A DNA stretch of 64,000 nucleotides, from contig JADZEM010000187.1 in NCBI GenBank assembly GCA_020850535.1, positions 62,001-126,000 of the forward strand. The letters are read 5' to 3'. Position numbers and translations under genes: made by a program. Below are positions 43,560-52,957 of the stretch, in pieces (position 1 is the stretch's first letter; every line of letters begins with the position of its first letter). Origin of the DNA: Chloroflexota bacterium (lineage in GTDB: Bacteria; Chloroflexota; UBA6077; JACCZL01). Below the pieces are notes generated by a model. It was not told where the DNA came from, did no database searches, and saw nothing but the letters and a program-made list of their open reading frames with translations.

Positions 43560-43883
43560 CACGGGAGATGCCTCGGCTGGGCACCATTCATGCAGCCCAG
43601 TATACCTGTCTCTCGTAAGACCGTCGAACGTTACAGCTAGAGTGCCCATATCACCAGGGTATACGCCCGGGGTAGCCCTGACGGATTAACGAAAACGGCC
43701 CTCAAACGGGCTCCTGCCTCAGATTGTTGCGCCGACAGTCAACAATCGTCACGGCAATGACACACAGCCGGCTGCCAGGACGCTCGATGTCGAACCGCCC
43801 GGACCGGTCCCACCCTCGCCGACGCGCCGTGGAGCCGGCTGAGCGCTCCTCGTTCGACAGCCTCCGCGGCGTGGCCTCGGGCC
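43560..43883. other. Intergenic region upstream of the sigma gene
   Basis: About 320 bases. Contains an inverted repeat GATTGTTG ... CAACAATC (43722-43747, 10-base loop) that could be the terminator of the molybdopterin enzyme gene or an operator. Nothing else is recognised. Confidence 0.5.
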
Positions 43884-45950
43884 TCAACGCACCGGGCGCA
43901 CCTCGACGAGGTTCGTGTGAAAGCAGGAGTTCGCCCCGAGGTCAGTCACGTAGTCGGGCGTGGTCCAGTTGACGTTACGCCCGTCCAGGCCGTGCTGCTG
44001 CCAGTGAACGACCTCGCTCACCACCACCCCGCGAGCAACGTCCTCCCCGACCCGTGCCCGAAGCTGACAGCTTCCACGGGCGTTCCAGACCTCCACGATC
44101 TCGCCGTCCAGGATGCCGCGCGCCTCGGCATCCTCGCGGTGCAGATCGAGCGTCGGCTCGCCGGCCAGTCGCCGGAACCGCGGCAAGTTGGCGAAGCTCG
44201 ATCCCAGGAAGTGCTGCTCCTTCGGGGTCAACAGCTTCAGCGGGTACTGCTCGAAGAGGGCCGGGCTGGCCTCGGGACTCTCCAGCTCAGGCGTCCAGTT
44301 CGGCAGCGGATCGTGCCCCTGCTGCTCCAACGATGCGGAGAACAGCTCGATCTTGCCGCTCGGGGTCGGGAAGCGCCCATCCGCGAACGGCGTCCACGGT
44401 CGAGTCGGCAGCGCCAGCCGGACCGCCGATTCGGCTGCCAGCCGCTCCCAGGTGACGCCGTCGAGCAGCGGGCTCGGCGTCTGGAGCAGCTCGCGCACGA
44501 TCTCCTCGGGCGTGGCGTACAGGCACGGCTCGGCGTAGCCCATCCTGCGCGCCAACGCCTGGAACAGCTCCAGGTTGGAGCGCGCCTCGCCGGGCGGCTG
44601 GACCGCCTGGAGGTTGAGGCGCAGGTACAACGACCAGTACGAGAGGTGCAGGTCGGTCTGCTCCAGCTGCATCGTGGCCGGCAGCACGATGTCGGCGTAC
44701 CGGACCGTGTCGGTCGGGAAGATCTCGTGGACGACGGTGAACAGGTCGTCCCGCAGCAGTCCGCGCACCAGCTTGTCCTGGCGCTGCGCCACGGCGGCTG
44801 GATTGCCGTTGACGACCAACAGCGACCGAATCGGCGGATCGGCCGAGAGTAAGGCCTCGCCGATCTGGTTGATGTTGATGCTGCGCGGGACGGTGCGCCG
44901 CAGCTCACCGTCGTGCCCGACCCGCTCCGGATCCCAGGTCAGGTAACGGTTGTTGTAGAGAAAGCCGCCGCCAGGCGTGCCGTACTGGCCGGTCGCCGCC
45001 GGCAGCGTCAGCAGGCAGCGCATCGCCTGGCCACCATTGGTGTGGCGCTGGAGGCCCGGCCCGGTCGTGATGATACCCGGCCGCACGTGAGCGTACAGCC
45101 GCGCCAGCTCGCGCACCGTCTCGGCTGGCAGGCGGGTGATCGCGGCCACGCGCTCGGGCGTGTACTCGGCCGCCCGCTCGCGCAACGCCGGCCAGCCGAC
45201 CGTCCGCTCGGCCAGGAACGCGTCGTCGGTGAGGCACTCGGCGATCAGGACATGCAGGACGCCGAGCGCCAGCGCACCATCCGTTCCAGGGTAGGGACGG
45301 ATGTGCCAGTCGGCGTCGCGCGCCGTCTCGGTCACACGCGGGTCGATCAGGACCACCGTCGCGCCGTTCGCCTTCGCCTCGCGGATGAGCGGCACGGCGT
45401 GCGGGTTGGTGGCGGCCGGGTTGTAGCCCCAGACGAGGATCAGGCGGGCGTTGGGGAGGTCTTCGGGGTCCGCGCCGTGGGAGGCCCCCAGCGTGGCGTG
45501 CATCGCGGCGTGCCCGGCTTCGGAGCAGATACTCCGCACCAGCGTGCTCGCACCCAGCCGGTTCAGGAACCTGCGCTCGCCAACGGCTCGCTGGATGATC
45601 CCGAGCGTCCCAGAGTAGCCGTACGGCAGGATCGCCTCCGGACCGATCTCGCGGACGATCGCCTGCCAGCGCTGGGCGATCTCGTCGAGCGCCTCGTCCC
45701 AGGAGATCCGCACGAACTGTCCGCTGCCCTTCGGCCCGGTGCGCCGCCGCGGGTAGAGCAGGCGGTCAGGGCTGTTGTGACGCTCGAGGTACCGGTTGCC
45801 CTTGCGGCAAAGCCAGCCCCGGGTGATCGGATGGTCGGGATCGCCCACGGTGCGGACCACCCGCCCAGATTCGACCGTCGCGACAATGCCGCAAGTGTCC
45901 GGGCAATTCAGCGGACAGACGCTTCGCACCGTCAAAACGTCAAGCGCCAT
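43884..45950 (-). CDS. Molybdopterin-dependent oxidoreductase (DMSO-reductase superfamily)
   Basis: 688 aa. The N-terminal CPLNCPDTCG with Cys12, Cys16, Cys20 and Cys48 binds a [4Fe-4S] cluster; ICSEAGHAAMHATLG, LVWGYNPAATNPHA and the C-terminal molybdopterin-dinucleotide domain (LLTPKEQHFLGSSFANL) are typical of the superfamily (formate dehydrogenase and BisC relatives). No Tat signal is present, so it is probably cytoplasmic. No dedicated electron-transfer subunit is adjacent. The substrate is unknown. ATG 45950 after GGAGAG. Confidence 0.93.
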   Translation of the reverse strand: MALDVLTVRSVCPLNCPDTCGIVATVESGRVVRTVGDPDHPITRGWLCRKGNRYLERHNSPDRLLYPRRRTGPKGSGQFVRISWDEALDEIAQRWQAIVREIGPEAILPYGYSGTLGIIQRAVGERRFLNRLGASTLVRSICSEAGHAAMHATLGASHGADPEDLPNARLILVWGYNPAATNPHAVPLIREAKANGATVVLIDPRVTETARDADWHIRPYPGTDGALALGVLHVLIAECLTDDAFLAERTVGWPALRERAAEYTPERVAAITRLPAETVRELARLYAHVRPGIITTGPGLQRHTNGGQAMRCLLTLPAATGQYGTPGGGFLYNNRYLTWDPERVGHDGELRRTVPRSININQIGEALLSADPPIRSLLVVNGNPAAVAQRQDKLVRGLLRDDLFTVVHEIFPTDTVRYADIVLPATMQLEQTDLHLSYWSLYLRLNLQAVQPPGEARSNLELFQALARRMGYAEPCLYATPEEIVRELLQTPSPLLDGVTWERLAAESAVRLALPTRPWTPFADGRFPTPSGKIELFSASLEQQGHDPLPNWTPELESPEASPALFEQYPLKLLTPKEQHFLGSSFANLPRFRRLAGEPTLDLHREDAEARGILDGEIVEVWNARGSCQLRARVGEDVARGVVVSEVVHWQQHGLDGRNVNWTTPDYVTDLGANSCFHTNLVEVRPVR

Positions 45951-46012
45951 CGCGTCTCTCCAACCAAATACCCATCATCGTCTCATGGATGCAGATTTGC
46001 GTTGTGATGTCG

Positions 46013-46041
46013 TTGACATGCACGTCCAAACCGACCATACT
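46013..46041 (+). promoter_or_regulatory. Sigma-70-type promoter
   Basis: TTGACA (46013-46018), 17 bases, CATACT (46036-46041). It points to the small protein gene at 46070 and would give a leader of about 20 bases. Confidence 0.7.
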
Positions 46042-46069
46042 CACCGTAGCACGATTGTGAGGTCCGTCC

Positions 46070-46609
46070 GTGCGTCGGCCCACGTACACCTGCACCTTTT
46101 GCGGGCAGGAGTTCTGGCACGAGCCTACCGCTACCCTGCGGATTCTGCCGGATCACCTGGAGTCTTCGGCGTGCCGCAAGGCACGTTGGCGGCAGCACCT
46201 TCGCACCTGGGCAGGATCGGTGTCGCGGGCGGCGCGCGCGTCGCTGTTCGGACGCCCGGCCGAGCGCACCGAGTGGGTGGTCCGTGTGCCGATGGAGCGG
46301 GTGCCGATGTCCGAGGCCGGGCCGATTGACCTCCTGGCGCCGGCCTTCGAGGAGCAACTGACCGGCACCGGTGGCGGGTTCCCGTCGGCACCGCTGCGCT
46401 GGCGGCGCACCTCACTCGACCGGCTGCGCGCGGCCGTCGACACCGAGTTGATTCGCGCCCGGCAGCGCGGCCTCAAGCCCGAGCTGCCCGTCGATTATGA
46501 CGATCTGCGCCGCTGGAGTCGATGCCGCGTCGCCTACGGCCTGGACGGGCACGGCGGACAGCCAGCCCAGGGCGTTGAAGAGATCACGCTGATGATGGTG
46601 CAACGCTAG
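46070..46609 (+). CDS. Hypothetical protein with zinc-finger-like N-terminus
   Basis: 179 aa. It begins YTCTFCGQEFWHE; Cys8, Cys11, His29 and Cys35 could coordinate zinc. The middle (about 40-100) is basic and without a known domain, and the C-terminus (DDLRRWSRCRVAYGLDGHG, EITLMMVQR) is unrecognised. No membrane segment. GTG start at 46070, 8 bases after GTGAGG, and a good promoter lies upstream. It diverges from the molybdopterin enzyme gene. A nucleic-acid-binding role is possible but unproven. Confidence 0.7.
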   Translation: MRRPTYTCTFCGQEFWHEPTATLRILPDHLESSACRKARWRQHLRTWAGSVSRAARASLFGRPAERTEWVVRVPMERVPMSEAGPIDLLAPAFEEQLTGTGGGFPSAPLRWRRTSLDRLRAAVDTELIRARQRGLKPELPVDYDDLRRWSRCRVAYGLDGHGGQPAQGVEEITLMMVQR

Positions 46610-46660
46610 CACCGCCAGCCTGGGCTATCATCCCGGCCAGTGCGGCCGGAGGTTCCTGGC

Positions 46661-47839
46661 ATGGCGTCAACGGATTCAGCACCCAGGTCGGCATCGGTAG
46701 TCATCGTCGGAGCGGGCGCCATCGGGTGCTCGATTGCCTACCACCTGGCGCAGCGTGGGCAGACCGACGTGGTCGTGGTCGAGCGCGCGACCATCGGCGC
46801 AGGCTCCACCAGCAAGGCGGCGGGCGGCATCCGCGCCCAGTTCGCCACCGAGCTGGAGATCCAGTTCTCGCTCGAAGGGATCGAGCGCTTCAAATCGTTC
46901 ACGGATGAGTTCGGCGTCGATATCGGGTACACCCAGGAGGGGTACCTGTTCGTCGTCAGCGACCCGGCGATCCTGGCGCGATACGAGCGGAACGTCGCGC
47001 TCCAGAACCGGTTCGGCGTGCCGTCGCAGGTCATCACGCCGGCCGAGGTCCGCGACATCGTGCCGGGGATCTCGCTGGACAACGTGATCGCTGGCGTCTG
47101 GTGTCCCACCGACGGCCACGCCACCCCGAACGACGTCTGCATGGCGTTCGCGGCCGGCGCGCGGGCGAAGGGCGTCCGCTTCCTGGAGGAGACGACCGTC
47201 ACCGGCATGTTCCAGGTCGTCGGCGGCCGGACCGGCGTCGAGACGACCGCCGGAACCATCGAGACGCCGTGCGTGGTGATCGCGGCCGGCGCAAACGCCG
47301 CCCCGGTCGCCCGGATGCTCGACGTCGAGGTGCCGGTGGTGCCGAAGCGCCGCCACATCTTCGTGACCGACACCTTCGACGGCGTGCGCCACCCGCTGCC
47401 GCTCGTCATCGACACGGCCTCGGGGTTCTACGCGCGCAGCGAGCAGCACACGCTGCTGATGAGTCCCGGCGACGTGGGCGAGGTGACCGACTACCTGGAA
47501 GCGCCCGTCGATTGGAGCGTGCTGGAGCGGACGGTCGAGGTCGGCATCCGGCGGTTCCCCTCGCTCGAACAGGCGACGGTCCGCAACGCCTGGGCCGGCC
47601 TGCGCCCGCTCACCCCTGACGAGCACGCCATCGTGGACTGGCTGCCGGGCGTCGATGGCGTCTTCTGCGCCGTCGGCTTCTGCGGCCACGGCTTCCAGCA
47701 CTCGCCGGCCACCGGCAACCACGTGGCCGAGTGGCTGTTGGAAGGTCGGCCGTCGCTCGACCTCTCACCGCTCGGGTTTGCCCGGTTCGCGGGCCGCGAC
47801 ACCACAGTACACGGCTCGATAGTCTCTGGCGTCGACTGA
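46661..47839 (+). CDS. FAD-dependent oxidoreductase, DAO/sarcosine-oxidase beta type
   Basis: 392 aa. The dinucleotide-binding motif VIVGAGAIGCSIAYHLA is at about residues 14-30, followed by GAGSTSKAAGGIRAQF, and the C-terminal GFCGHGFQHSPATG completes the FAD site of the D-amino-acid/sarcosine oxidase family. It oxidises an N-substituted or D-amino acid. The ATG at 46661 lies 8 bases after GGAGG (46648-46652). The next gene, a PPOX protein, starts 16 bases after the stop and is probably co-transcribed. Confidence 0.92.
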   Translation: MASTDSAPRSASVVIVGAGAIGCSIAYHLAQRGQTDVVVVERATIGAGSTSKAAGGIRAQFATELEIQFSLEGIERFKSFTDEFGVDIGYTQEGYLFVVSDPAILARYERNVALQNRFGVPSQVITPAEVRDIVPGISLDNVIAGVWCPTDGHATPNDVCMAFAAGARAKGVRFLEETTVTGMFQVVGGRTGVETTAGTIETPCVVIAAGANAAPVARMLDVEVPVVPKRRHIFVTDTFDGVRHPLPLVIDTASGFYARSEQHTLLMSPGDVGEVTDYLEAPVDWSVLERTVEVGIRRFPSLEQATVRNAWAGLRPLTPDEHAIVDWLPGVDGVFCAVGFCGHGFQHSPATGNHVAEWLLEGRPSLDLSPLGFARFAGRDTTVHGSIVSGVD

Positions 47840-47855
47840 CCGGAAGGGGATGACG

Positions 47856-48263
47856 ATGACCCACGACGAAGCCCTGCGCTTCGTGGGCGGCCATACGAAG
47901 GCCGTGCTTGCCACCATCAAGCGCGACGGCCGCCCCCAGCTCTCGCACGTCTCGTACACGCTGGACGACGACGGCCTCATCAAGATCTCGGTCACCAGGG
48001 ACCGCGCCAAGACTCGCAACCTGCTGCGCGACCCACGCGCCACCCTCTCCATTGTCGACGACAACTGGAGCCAGTATCTCGTCGTGGAGGGTAGCTGCAC
48101 GGTCATCGAGGACGATCCCGTCCCCGTCCTGCGCCGCGTCTACGAGCGGATTCGCGGCGGTCCCCACCCGGACTGGGCCGACTTCGACGCCGCGATGATC
48201 CGCGACGGCCGGGTCGTCCTCCAGATCACCGTGGACCGCATCTACCCGCTCGACCGGGGCTGA
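47856..48263 (+). CDS. PPOX-class, probably F420-dependent, oxidoreductase
   Basis: 135 aa. The fold and motifs (AVLATIKRDGRPQLSHVSY, KTRNLLRDPRATLSI, HPDWADFDAAMI) match the Rv1155-like F420-binding branch of the pyridoxamine-oxidase superfamily. It would reduce or oxidise a small substrate using F420 or FMN. The ATG at 47856 is chosen because GGAAGGGG (47842-47849) is 7 bases upstream; an ATG at 47850 touches that site. It lies in a probable operon with the FAD oxidoreductase. Confidence 0.88.
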   Translation: MTHDEALRFVGGHTKAVLATIKRDGRPQLSHVSYTLDDDGLIKISVTRDRAKTRNLLRDPRATLSIVDDNWSQYLVVEGSCTVIEDDPVPVLRRVYERIRGGPHPDWADFDAAMIRDGRVVLQITVDRIYPLDRG

Positions 48264-48361
48264 GCCGGCGCCTCAGCGGCCCGAGGTCAGCCGGAGCTCT
48301 AGACCAGGCCCACGTTGAAAACCGCAGGCACGTGGCAAGTAGTTTCCATCGTAGCTCTGGA

Positions 48362-49273
48362 CTAGCGGCGGCCTCGGCGCGCCTGCCGCGTCAGCAGGAA
48401 GGCATCCACCTCGGCGCGCGTCGGCAGGGACGGCTGGGCGCCCATCTTGGTGGTGGCGAGCGCGCCGGCCGCCGATGCTGCTGACAGCGCCGCCCTGACG
48501 CCGCGCTCAGAGAACGTGGCTGCCAGCGCGCCAAGAAACGCATCGCCGGCCGCCGTCGAATCGATGCTCGGCACGCGGAACGGCGGCACCTCGGTCGTCT
48601 CGTCCGGCGTGATGAGCTGCGCGCCGCGTTCCCCGAGCGTCAGCACGATCTGCTGCACGCCCTTGGCGAAGAGGTCGGCTGGATCGCCGCTGCCGGCCGT
48701 CAGGTGCTCCAGCTCGGTCTCGTTGACGACGAGGTAGGACAGGCCCGCCAGCAGATCGTCGGGCAGCGCCTGGACGGGGCTCGGATTGAGGAAGACGGCC
48801 ACGCCGGCGGCCTTCGCGATGGCCGCTGCCGCCACCACCGTCGCCATCGGCACCTCAAGCTGCATCAGCAGCCCATCCGCGCCCTGGATCGCCTCGGTCG
48901 CGGCGACCACGTCGTCCGGGGTCAACAGTGCATTGGCCGCCGGCACGACCACGATGGTGTTCGTTCCGTGGGCATCGACGGTGATGATGGCGGTCCCGGT
49001 CGGCCCCTCAGCTCGTCCGATGCGGCTGATCTCGACGCCGTTCCGCAGCAGATCGCCCACTAGCGCCCGGCCCGCCTCGTCCGTTCCGACCTTCCCGACC
49101 ATCACGACGCTCGCACCCATGCGCGCGGCAGCCAGTGCTTGATTCGCGCCTTTGCCGCCCCCGAACCGTTGCAGCTCGGACCCGAGTATCGTCTCGCCAG
49201 CATCCGGGAGGCGGTCGGTGGTCACAACAAGGTCGAGGTTGATGCTGCCAACAACGGCGACTCGGGCGGCCAT
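48362..49273 (-). CDS. rbsK: Ribokinase (PfkB family)
   Basis: 303 aa. The N-terminal VVGSINLDLVV and FGGGKGANQALAAARMG (ribose and metal region), and the C-terminal anion-hole motif DSTAAGDAFLGALA (usual form DTTGAGD) mark a PfkB kinase of the ribokinase type. It phosphorylates ribose at O5. No ribose transporter is adjacent. The sequence upstream of its start is shared with the divergent SH3 gene at 49634. Confidence 0.92.
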   Translation of the reverse strand: MAARVAVVGSINLDLVVTTDRLPDAGETILGSELQRFGGGKGANQALAAARMGASVVMVGKVGTDEAGRALVGDLLRNGVEISRIGRAEGPTGTAIITVDAHGTNTIVVVPAANALLTPDDVVAATEAIQGADGLLMQLEVPMATVVAAAAIAKAAGVAVFLNPSPVQALPDDLLAGLSYLVVNETELEHLTAGSGDPADLFAKGVQQIVLTLGERGAQLITPDETTEVPPFRVPSIDSTAAGDAFLGALAATFSERGVRAALSAASAAGALATTKMGAQPSLPTRAEVDAFLLTRQARRGRR

Positions 49274-49633
49274 GCTCGTCCTCCGCCTCCCGCCGGGAGA
49301 GGCCAGCGACGATTGTAGCCCCCGCCCGTCCGACGTGGCCGGAAAGCGTAGCAGTGTGTGCCGTTCACGTACCGTTCACCGTGGCATCCGGCAGCGTACA
49401 CGCGCCGACTGTAACGGGACTGTGATGTCTGCTCAGTCCCGCCAGATCGGGCGAAGTCAACGAAATGTGACGCTTCACCTCTTCCGTTCAGCAGCCGCCC
49501 CGCGTAGAGTAGGCCGCGTGCCGCACCCTTCCGTCGAGAGGGGACATCGACGACGAGGCGCGGCCCGGCTCGGGCGTGTGGGCGAGATCCAGGACGCAGA
49601 CATGTCGATCCCGGGTTCGGTTGGAGGACAGGC
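49274..49633. other. Divergent intergenic region, rbsK / SH3 gene
   Basis: 360 bases. CCGTTCACGTACCGTTCACCG around 49360 is a short direct repeat, split here as CCGTTCACG and CCGTTCACC. A weak promoter-like pair (TTCCGT, 17 bases, TAGAGT near 49505) precedes the SH3 gene. Nothing firm is recognised. Confidence 0.35.
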
Positions 49634-51253
49634 GTGGCAGTGGGCAGACAGGGCCAGGCGGAGGCACGGCAACCGTACGACGAGGCCGCCAGGGCGCGAG
49701 CGACGCGGCCGGGCGAGCAGGCGTCTCGGCGGACAGGTCCGGGTGGTCCGGCGTTCATCAGCGATCAGGCTGAGGAGCAGTACCATCTCGACCAACTGCA
49801 CGATCCGCAGGCCGATCCACTGACGAAGGCATCGGCGCGCATCGAGCTTGCCCGCATGTACGAGCGGCGCGGCCAGTTCGCTGAGGCGGCCGAGATGTAC
49901 GAGCGGAATGTCTGGGCGGGTATCCGCACGCCGGCGACCTACGCCGGCCTGGCCGCCGCCTACCGACAGATCGGTCGCAACGACCTTGCCGACGCCGCGC
50001 TGGAGCAGGTCCGTCGCCAGGGCGGCGCGGTCACCCCGATGGCGCAGGCTGCGACGGTGTCCCCCGCCTACGCCGATACCGCCCCGCTGCCAGCAGCTCA
50101 GCCGCGTCAGCAGCGCCGCGACCATCGGACGTCGGCGGTCCGCCAGAGCGCCGAGCGCATTGGGAGCCTGCAGCCACGGCAGGTGACAGCACGGCCCACC
50201 GGTCAGGTGGCCAGCCAGCCCCGCGCAACGCGTGAGGAGCGCCGCTCGGCCCTCGGCCTTGACTCGCTGCCGCAAGTCGACCTGATGGCGCAGATTCGTG
50301 CCCTTACTGCACCGATCATGCGGAACGAGATCGGGCGTCGGACCGTCGTCGCCTCGTCCGTGCTGATCCCGATCGCGATCGGCGTCGCGATCTTTGCCGT
50401 CGTCGTCATGACCTCCACCCGCTCGCGAGCCGCCGAGCCACCGGCCACGGCTTCCGCGCCAGCACCGGCTGCGACTGCGCCCGCGCCGCCGGCCGCCGAG
50501 GCTCAGCCGACCCAGGCGCCGGCCGTTCTCGCCGCGCTGACGGAGCCGCCGGACGCTGCCCGCCTCGTCATCCAGAACACCGGCCCCGGCGGCCTGACGC
50601 TGCGCCGCTCGCCCGGGGTCGGAGAGCGCATCCGGATCCTGAACGACGGCACCGAGGTCGCCGACCTTGGCGACACCGCCGAGCACAGCGGTCGAAGCTG
50701 GAAGAAGGTTCGCGATCCGCAGGGCAGCGTGGGCTGGGCCGCCGCCGAGTTCCTGACGGCCCCCGGGGCCGCCACCGACGCCGCGCCCATGTCCAGCGCG
50801 GCCGGGGCGGCGCCGCGTCCGCAGGCTGGCCCTCCGTTCGCGTCCGGCGGCCTGGGCCTGAGCCGCGCCGAGTGGGAAGTGGCACACGGCCAGCCGACCC
50901 GCAGCAGCATCTTCCTGGAGTATGCTGGCGGCCGACTGGTCGTCGGGCTGCTGGAGGGCAACGTCTGGCACCTGGAGCGCGTCTGGCAGCGCAACGATGC
51001 CACGCCGCTCGACGCCGCCCGCAACGATGCTCGCGTCTACGTCCCGAGCGACGCCGTCCTGGTGCAGTCGCTGGACCGTGGCGACGGGCGCATCATCGAC
51101 GTGTACAGCAGCGCCATCCTGACCGGACGCTTCGGACAGACCGCCTGGAACGGCGGCCGGCCCGGCACCTTCACGATCCAGTACCGCTTCCGGACGCCTG
51201 CTGACCGCATGGTCATCTCGGCGATGTTCCGCCTCGGCGATCTGCTCTCGTAG
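49634..51253 (+). CDS. TPR and SH3-domain membrane protein
   Basis: 539 aa. A cytoplasmic N-terminus carries TPR-like helices (about 62-126: ARIELARMYERRGQFAEAAEMY, TYAGLAAAYRQIGRNDLADA split in two blocks), one membrane segment lies at about 237-260, and outside come a Pro/Ala linker, a bacterial SH3 domain (about 310-375: LTLRRSPGVGERIRIL, GWAAAEFL) and an unrecognised C-terminal domain. It probably scaffolds or senses at the envelope. GTG start at 49634 after GGAGGACAGG. The small gene at 51284 follows on the same strand. Confidence 0.85.
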   Translation: MAVGRQGQAEARQPYDEAARARATRPGEQASRRTGPGGPAFISDQAEEQYHLDQLHDPQADPLTKASARIELARMYERRGQFAEAAEMYERNVWAGIRTPATYAGLAAAYRQIGRNDLADAALEQVRRQGGAVTPMAQAATVSPAYADTAPLPAAQPRQQRRDHRTSAVRQSAERIGSLQPRQVTARPTGQVASQPRATREERRSALGLDSLPQVDLMAQIRALTAPIMRNEIGRRTVVASSVLIPIAIGVAIFAVVVMTSTRSRAAEPPATASAPAPAATAPAPPAAEAQPTQAPAVLAALTEPPDAARLVIQNTGPGGLTLRRSPGVGERIRILNDGTEVADLGDTAEHSGRSWKKVRDPQGSVGWAAAEFLTAPGAATDAAPMSSAAGAAPRPQAGPPFASGGLGLSRAEWEVAHGQPTRSSIFLEYAGGRLVVGLLEGNVWHLERVWQRNDATPLDAARNDARVYVPSDAVLVQSLDRGDGRIIDVYSSAILTGRFGQTAWNGGRPGTFTIQYRFRTPADRMVISAMFRLGDLLS

Positions 51254-51283
51254 CCGCGCGGCAGTCGCCGCCCGTCCCCGTCC

Positions 51284-51640
51284 ATGACACGACCGCCGCT
51301 CCGTGTGACCGTCTCCTTTCCCGAGGGGACGGTCACGCTGTTGCCACGGCGCGCGCCTGTCGGCCACAGCGATCCGATCCGTGGCACATCGCTGGCAGCC
51401 TATCCACTCGGCGAGAGTGGCGTGGACGCCGTCCGGGCGGCGCTGGCAGCCGCCGACGCCGGCGCGTCGACGCTGCACCCGGCCGTCGTCGAACCTGACC
51501 AGCAACCGGCCGCCGCCGTGCTCGGCCTGACCGAGCAGCAGGCAGTGGTGGTCGGCGTCGCGCTTGGCCTGCGAGCCATCCTGTTCTGGGACGGGCGACG
51601 CGGCAGCATCCTGGCGTGTGCGCCCGCCGACCAGACTTGA
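51284..51640 (+). CDS. Hypothetical small protein
   Basis: 118 aa. No clear family. It has an N-terminal basic stretch, the middle QQPAAAVLGLTEQQAVVVG and a C-terminal LGLRAILFWDGRRGSILAC that vaguely recalls DUF3293-like proteins. No signal or membrane segment. It lies 30 bases after the TPR/SH3 gene and 6 bases before the convergent Gfo/Idh/MocA stop. Codon use is like its neighbours, so it is probably real. Confidence 0.5.
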   Translation: MTRPPLRVTVSFPEGTVTLLPRRAPVGHSDPIRGTSLAAYPLGESGVDAVRAALAAADAGASTLHPAVVEPDQQPAAAVLGLTEQQAVVVGVALGLRAILFWDGRRGSILACAPADQT

Positions 51641-51646
51641 GCCGTC

Positions 51647-52729
51647 CTACCGTGGGCCGGTCGGCGTCTTCTCCACCGTCACGGTACGGCGCTCCGCCGC
51701 GCTGAGGTGCGCCGCGTCCATCACCGCCTGCACCCGCAGCCCCTGGTAGAAGTCCGCGAAATCCGGCGTCACCTCGCCGCGCACGCGCCTGACCAGCCGG
51801 TCAGCCAGCTCCACGAACGGAGCGATCCGCGGATCGCCCTGGATGTTGCGCACGAGCCGCCCCGGGATCTCGGCGGCCTCCCAGGAGCCAGTGCCCGTCG
51901 CCGTCAACAGCCGCGCATCGTCCTCGATGGCCAGCGCGCCCTGCGAGCCGTACGCTTCGAGCATCAGCTTGCCGGGCCGGGCCAGACCGGTCAGGTCCAC
52001 CGAACAGCGCGCGCCGCTGGCAAACCGCAGGTGCAGCGCGACGTCGTCGTCAGCGGTCACGTCGCCCCAACCCTTGCCGTCCTTCGTCGGCCGGCGCGAC
52101 ACGAACGTGTTGACCTGTGCGCTGACCGCTTCAATTTCGCCGAACCACCAGAGCAGCGAGTCGATGAGGTGCGAGCCGAGCGCGCCGAACACCCCGCCAC
52201 CCTTCGAGCGCTCGGACCACCAGTCCCAGGCACGGCTGTTCGACTCAGCCAGCATCCCGAGCAGCCAGGCCCAACGGATGACGCGCGGCTCGCCAAGGTG
52301 GCCAGCGTCGATCAGCTCTTTCATTCGCGAGCGGGCCGGCCGATACCTGAACTCGTGATCCACGGCGTGGACGCGCCCCGAGGCCGCCGCCGCCTCGACC
52401 ATCTCCAGCCCCTCGGCGACGCTCAGCGCGAACGGCTTCTCGCAGAAGATGTGGCGTCCCCGCGCGATGGTCTCCAGCGCCATCTCGCGGTGCAGGTAGG
52501 GCGGCGTCACGATACTGACGATGTCGCACTCAACCTCGTCGAGCATCTTGCGCCAGTCGCCGTACGCCGCCGGGATGCCGAACTTCTCGGCGGTCAGGGC
52601 TGCGCGGTCGGGGTTGGCGCTGGCAACGGCGACCACCTCGACATCCGGCATCAGCTGAAACCCGGGGATCTGCACTGCCGACGCGAAACTGGTGCCGATG
52701 ACGGCGACCTTCAGTGGCTGATCGGGCAT
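51647..52729 (-). CDS. Gfo/Idh/MocA-family oxidoreductase
   Basis: 360 aa. Rossmann motif VAVIGTSFASAVQIPGF, the EKPFALSVAEGLEM block with the catalytic Lys, and GGGVFGALGSHLIDSLLWW for the substrate domain. It is a distinct paralogue of the enzyme at 35358 and acts on an unknown sugar or sugar acid with NAD(P). The ATG at 52729 is the first good start. It faces the small hypothetical gene. Confidence 0.93.
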   Translation of the reverse strand: MPDQPLKVAVIGTSFASAVQIPGFQLMPDVEVVAVASANPDRAALTAEKFGIPAAYGDWRKMLDEVECDIVSIVTPPYLHREMALETIARGRHIFCEKPFALSVAEGLEMVEAAAASGRVHAVDHEFRYRPARSRMKELIDAGHLGEPRVIRWAWLLGMLAESNSRAWDWWSERSKGGGVFGALGSHLIDSLLWWFGEIEAVSAQVNTFVSRRPTKDGKGWGDVTADDDVALHLRFASGARCSVDLTGLARPGKLMLEAYGSQGALAIEDDARLLTATGTGSWEAAEIPGRLVRNIQGDPRIAPFVELADRLVRRVRGEVTPDFADFYQGLRVQAVMDAAHLSAAERRTVTVEKTPTGPR

Positions 52730-52957
52730 CGAACGGCTCCAAGAGACTGAGATCGCGGCGGGCCATTCGGGCCTGCCGCGTGGACACCCGCCCAGGATCG
52801 CACGTCAGCATGCTGACGTGCAGAACGAACGGTCCGTGACAGGCGTCGGTGCCGGTGTGACCTACAATCTGCTCAACGGTTCTGTCACGATCTCCCCGTC
52901 AGGCACGGCCCATCATGCGCTCGCCGTGCCCTGCCCGTCGCCGCTGGAGGCCGCCTC

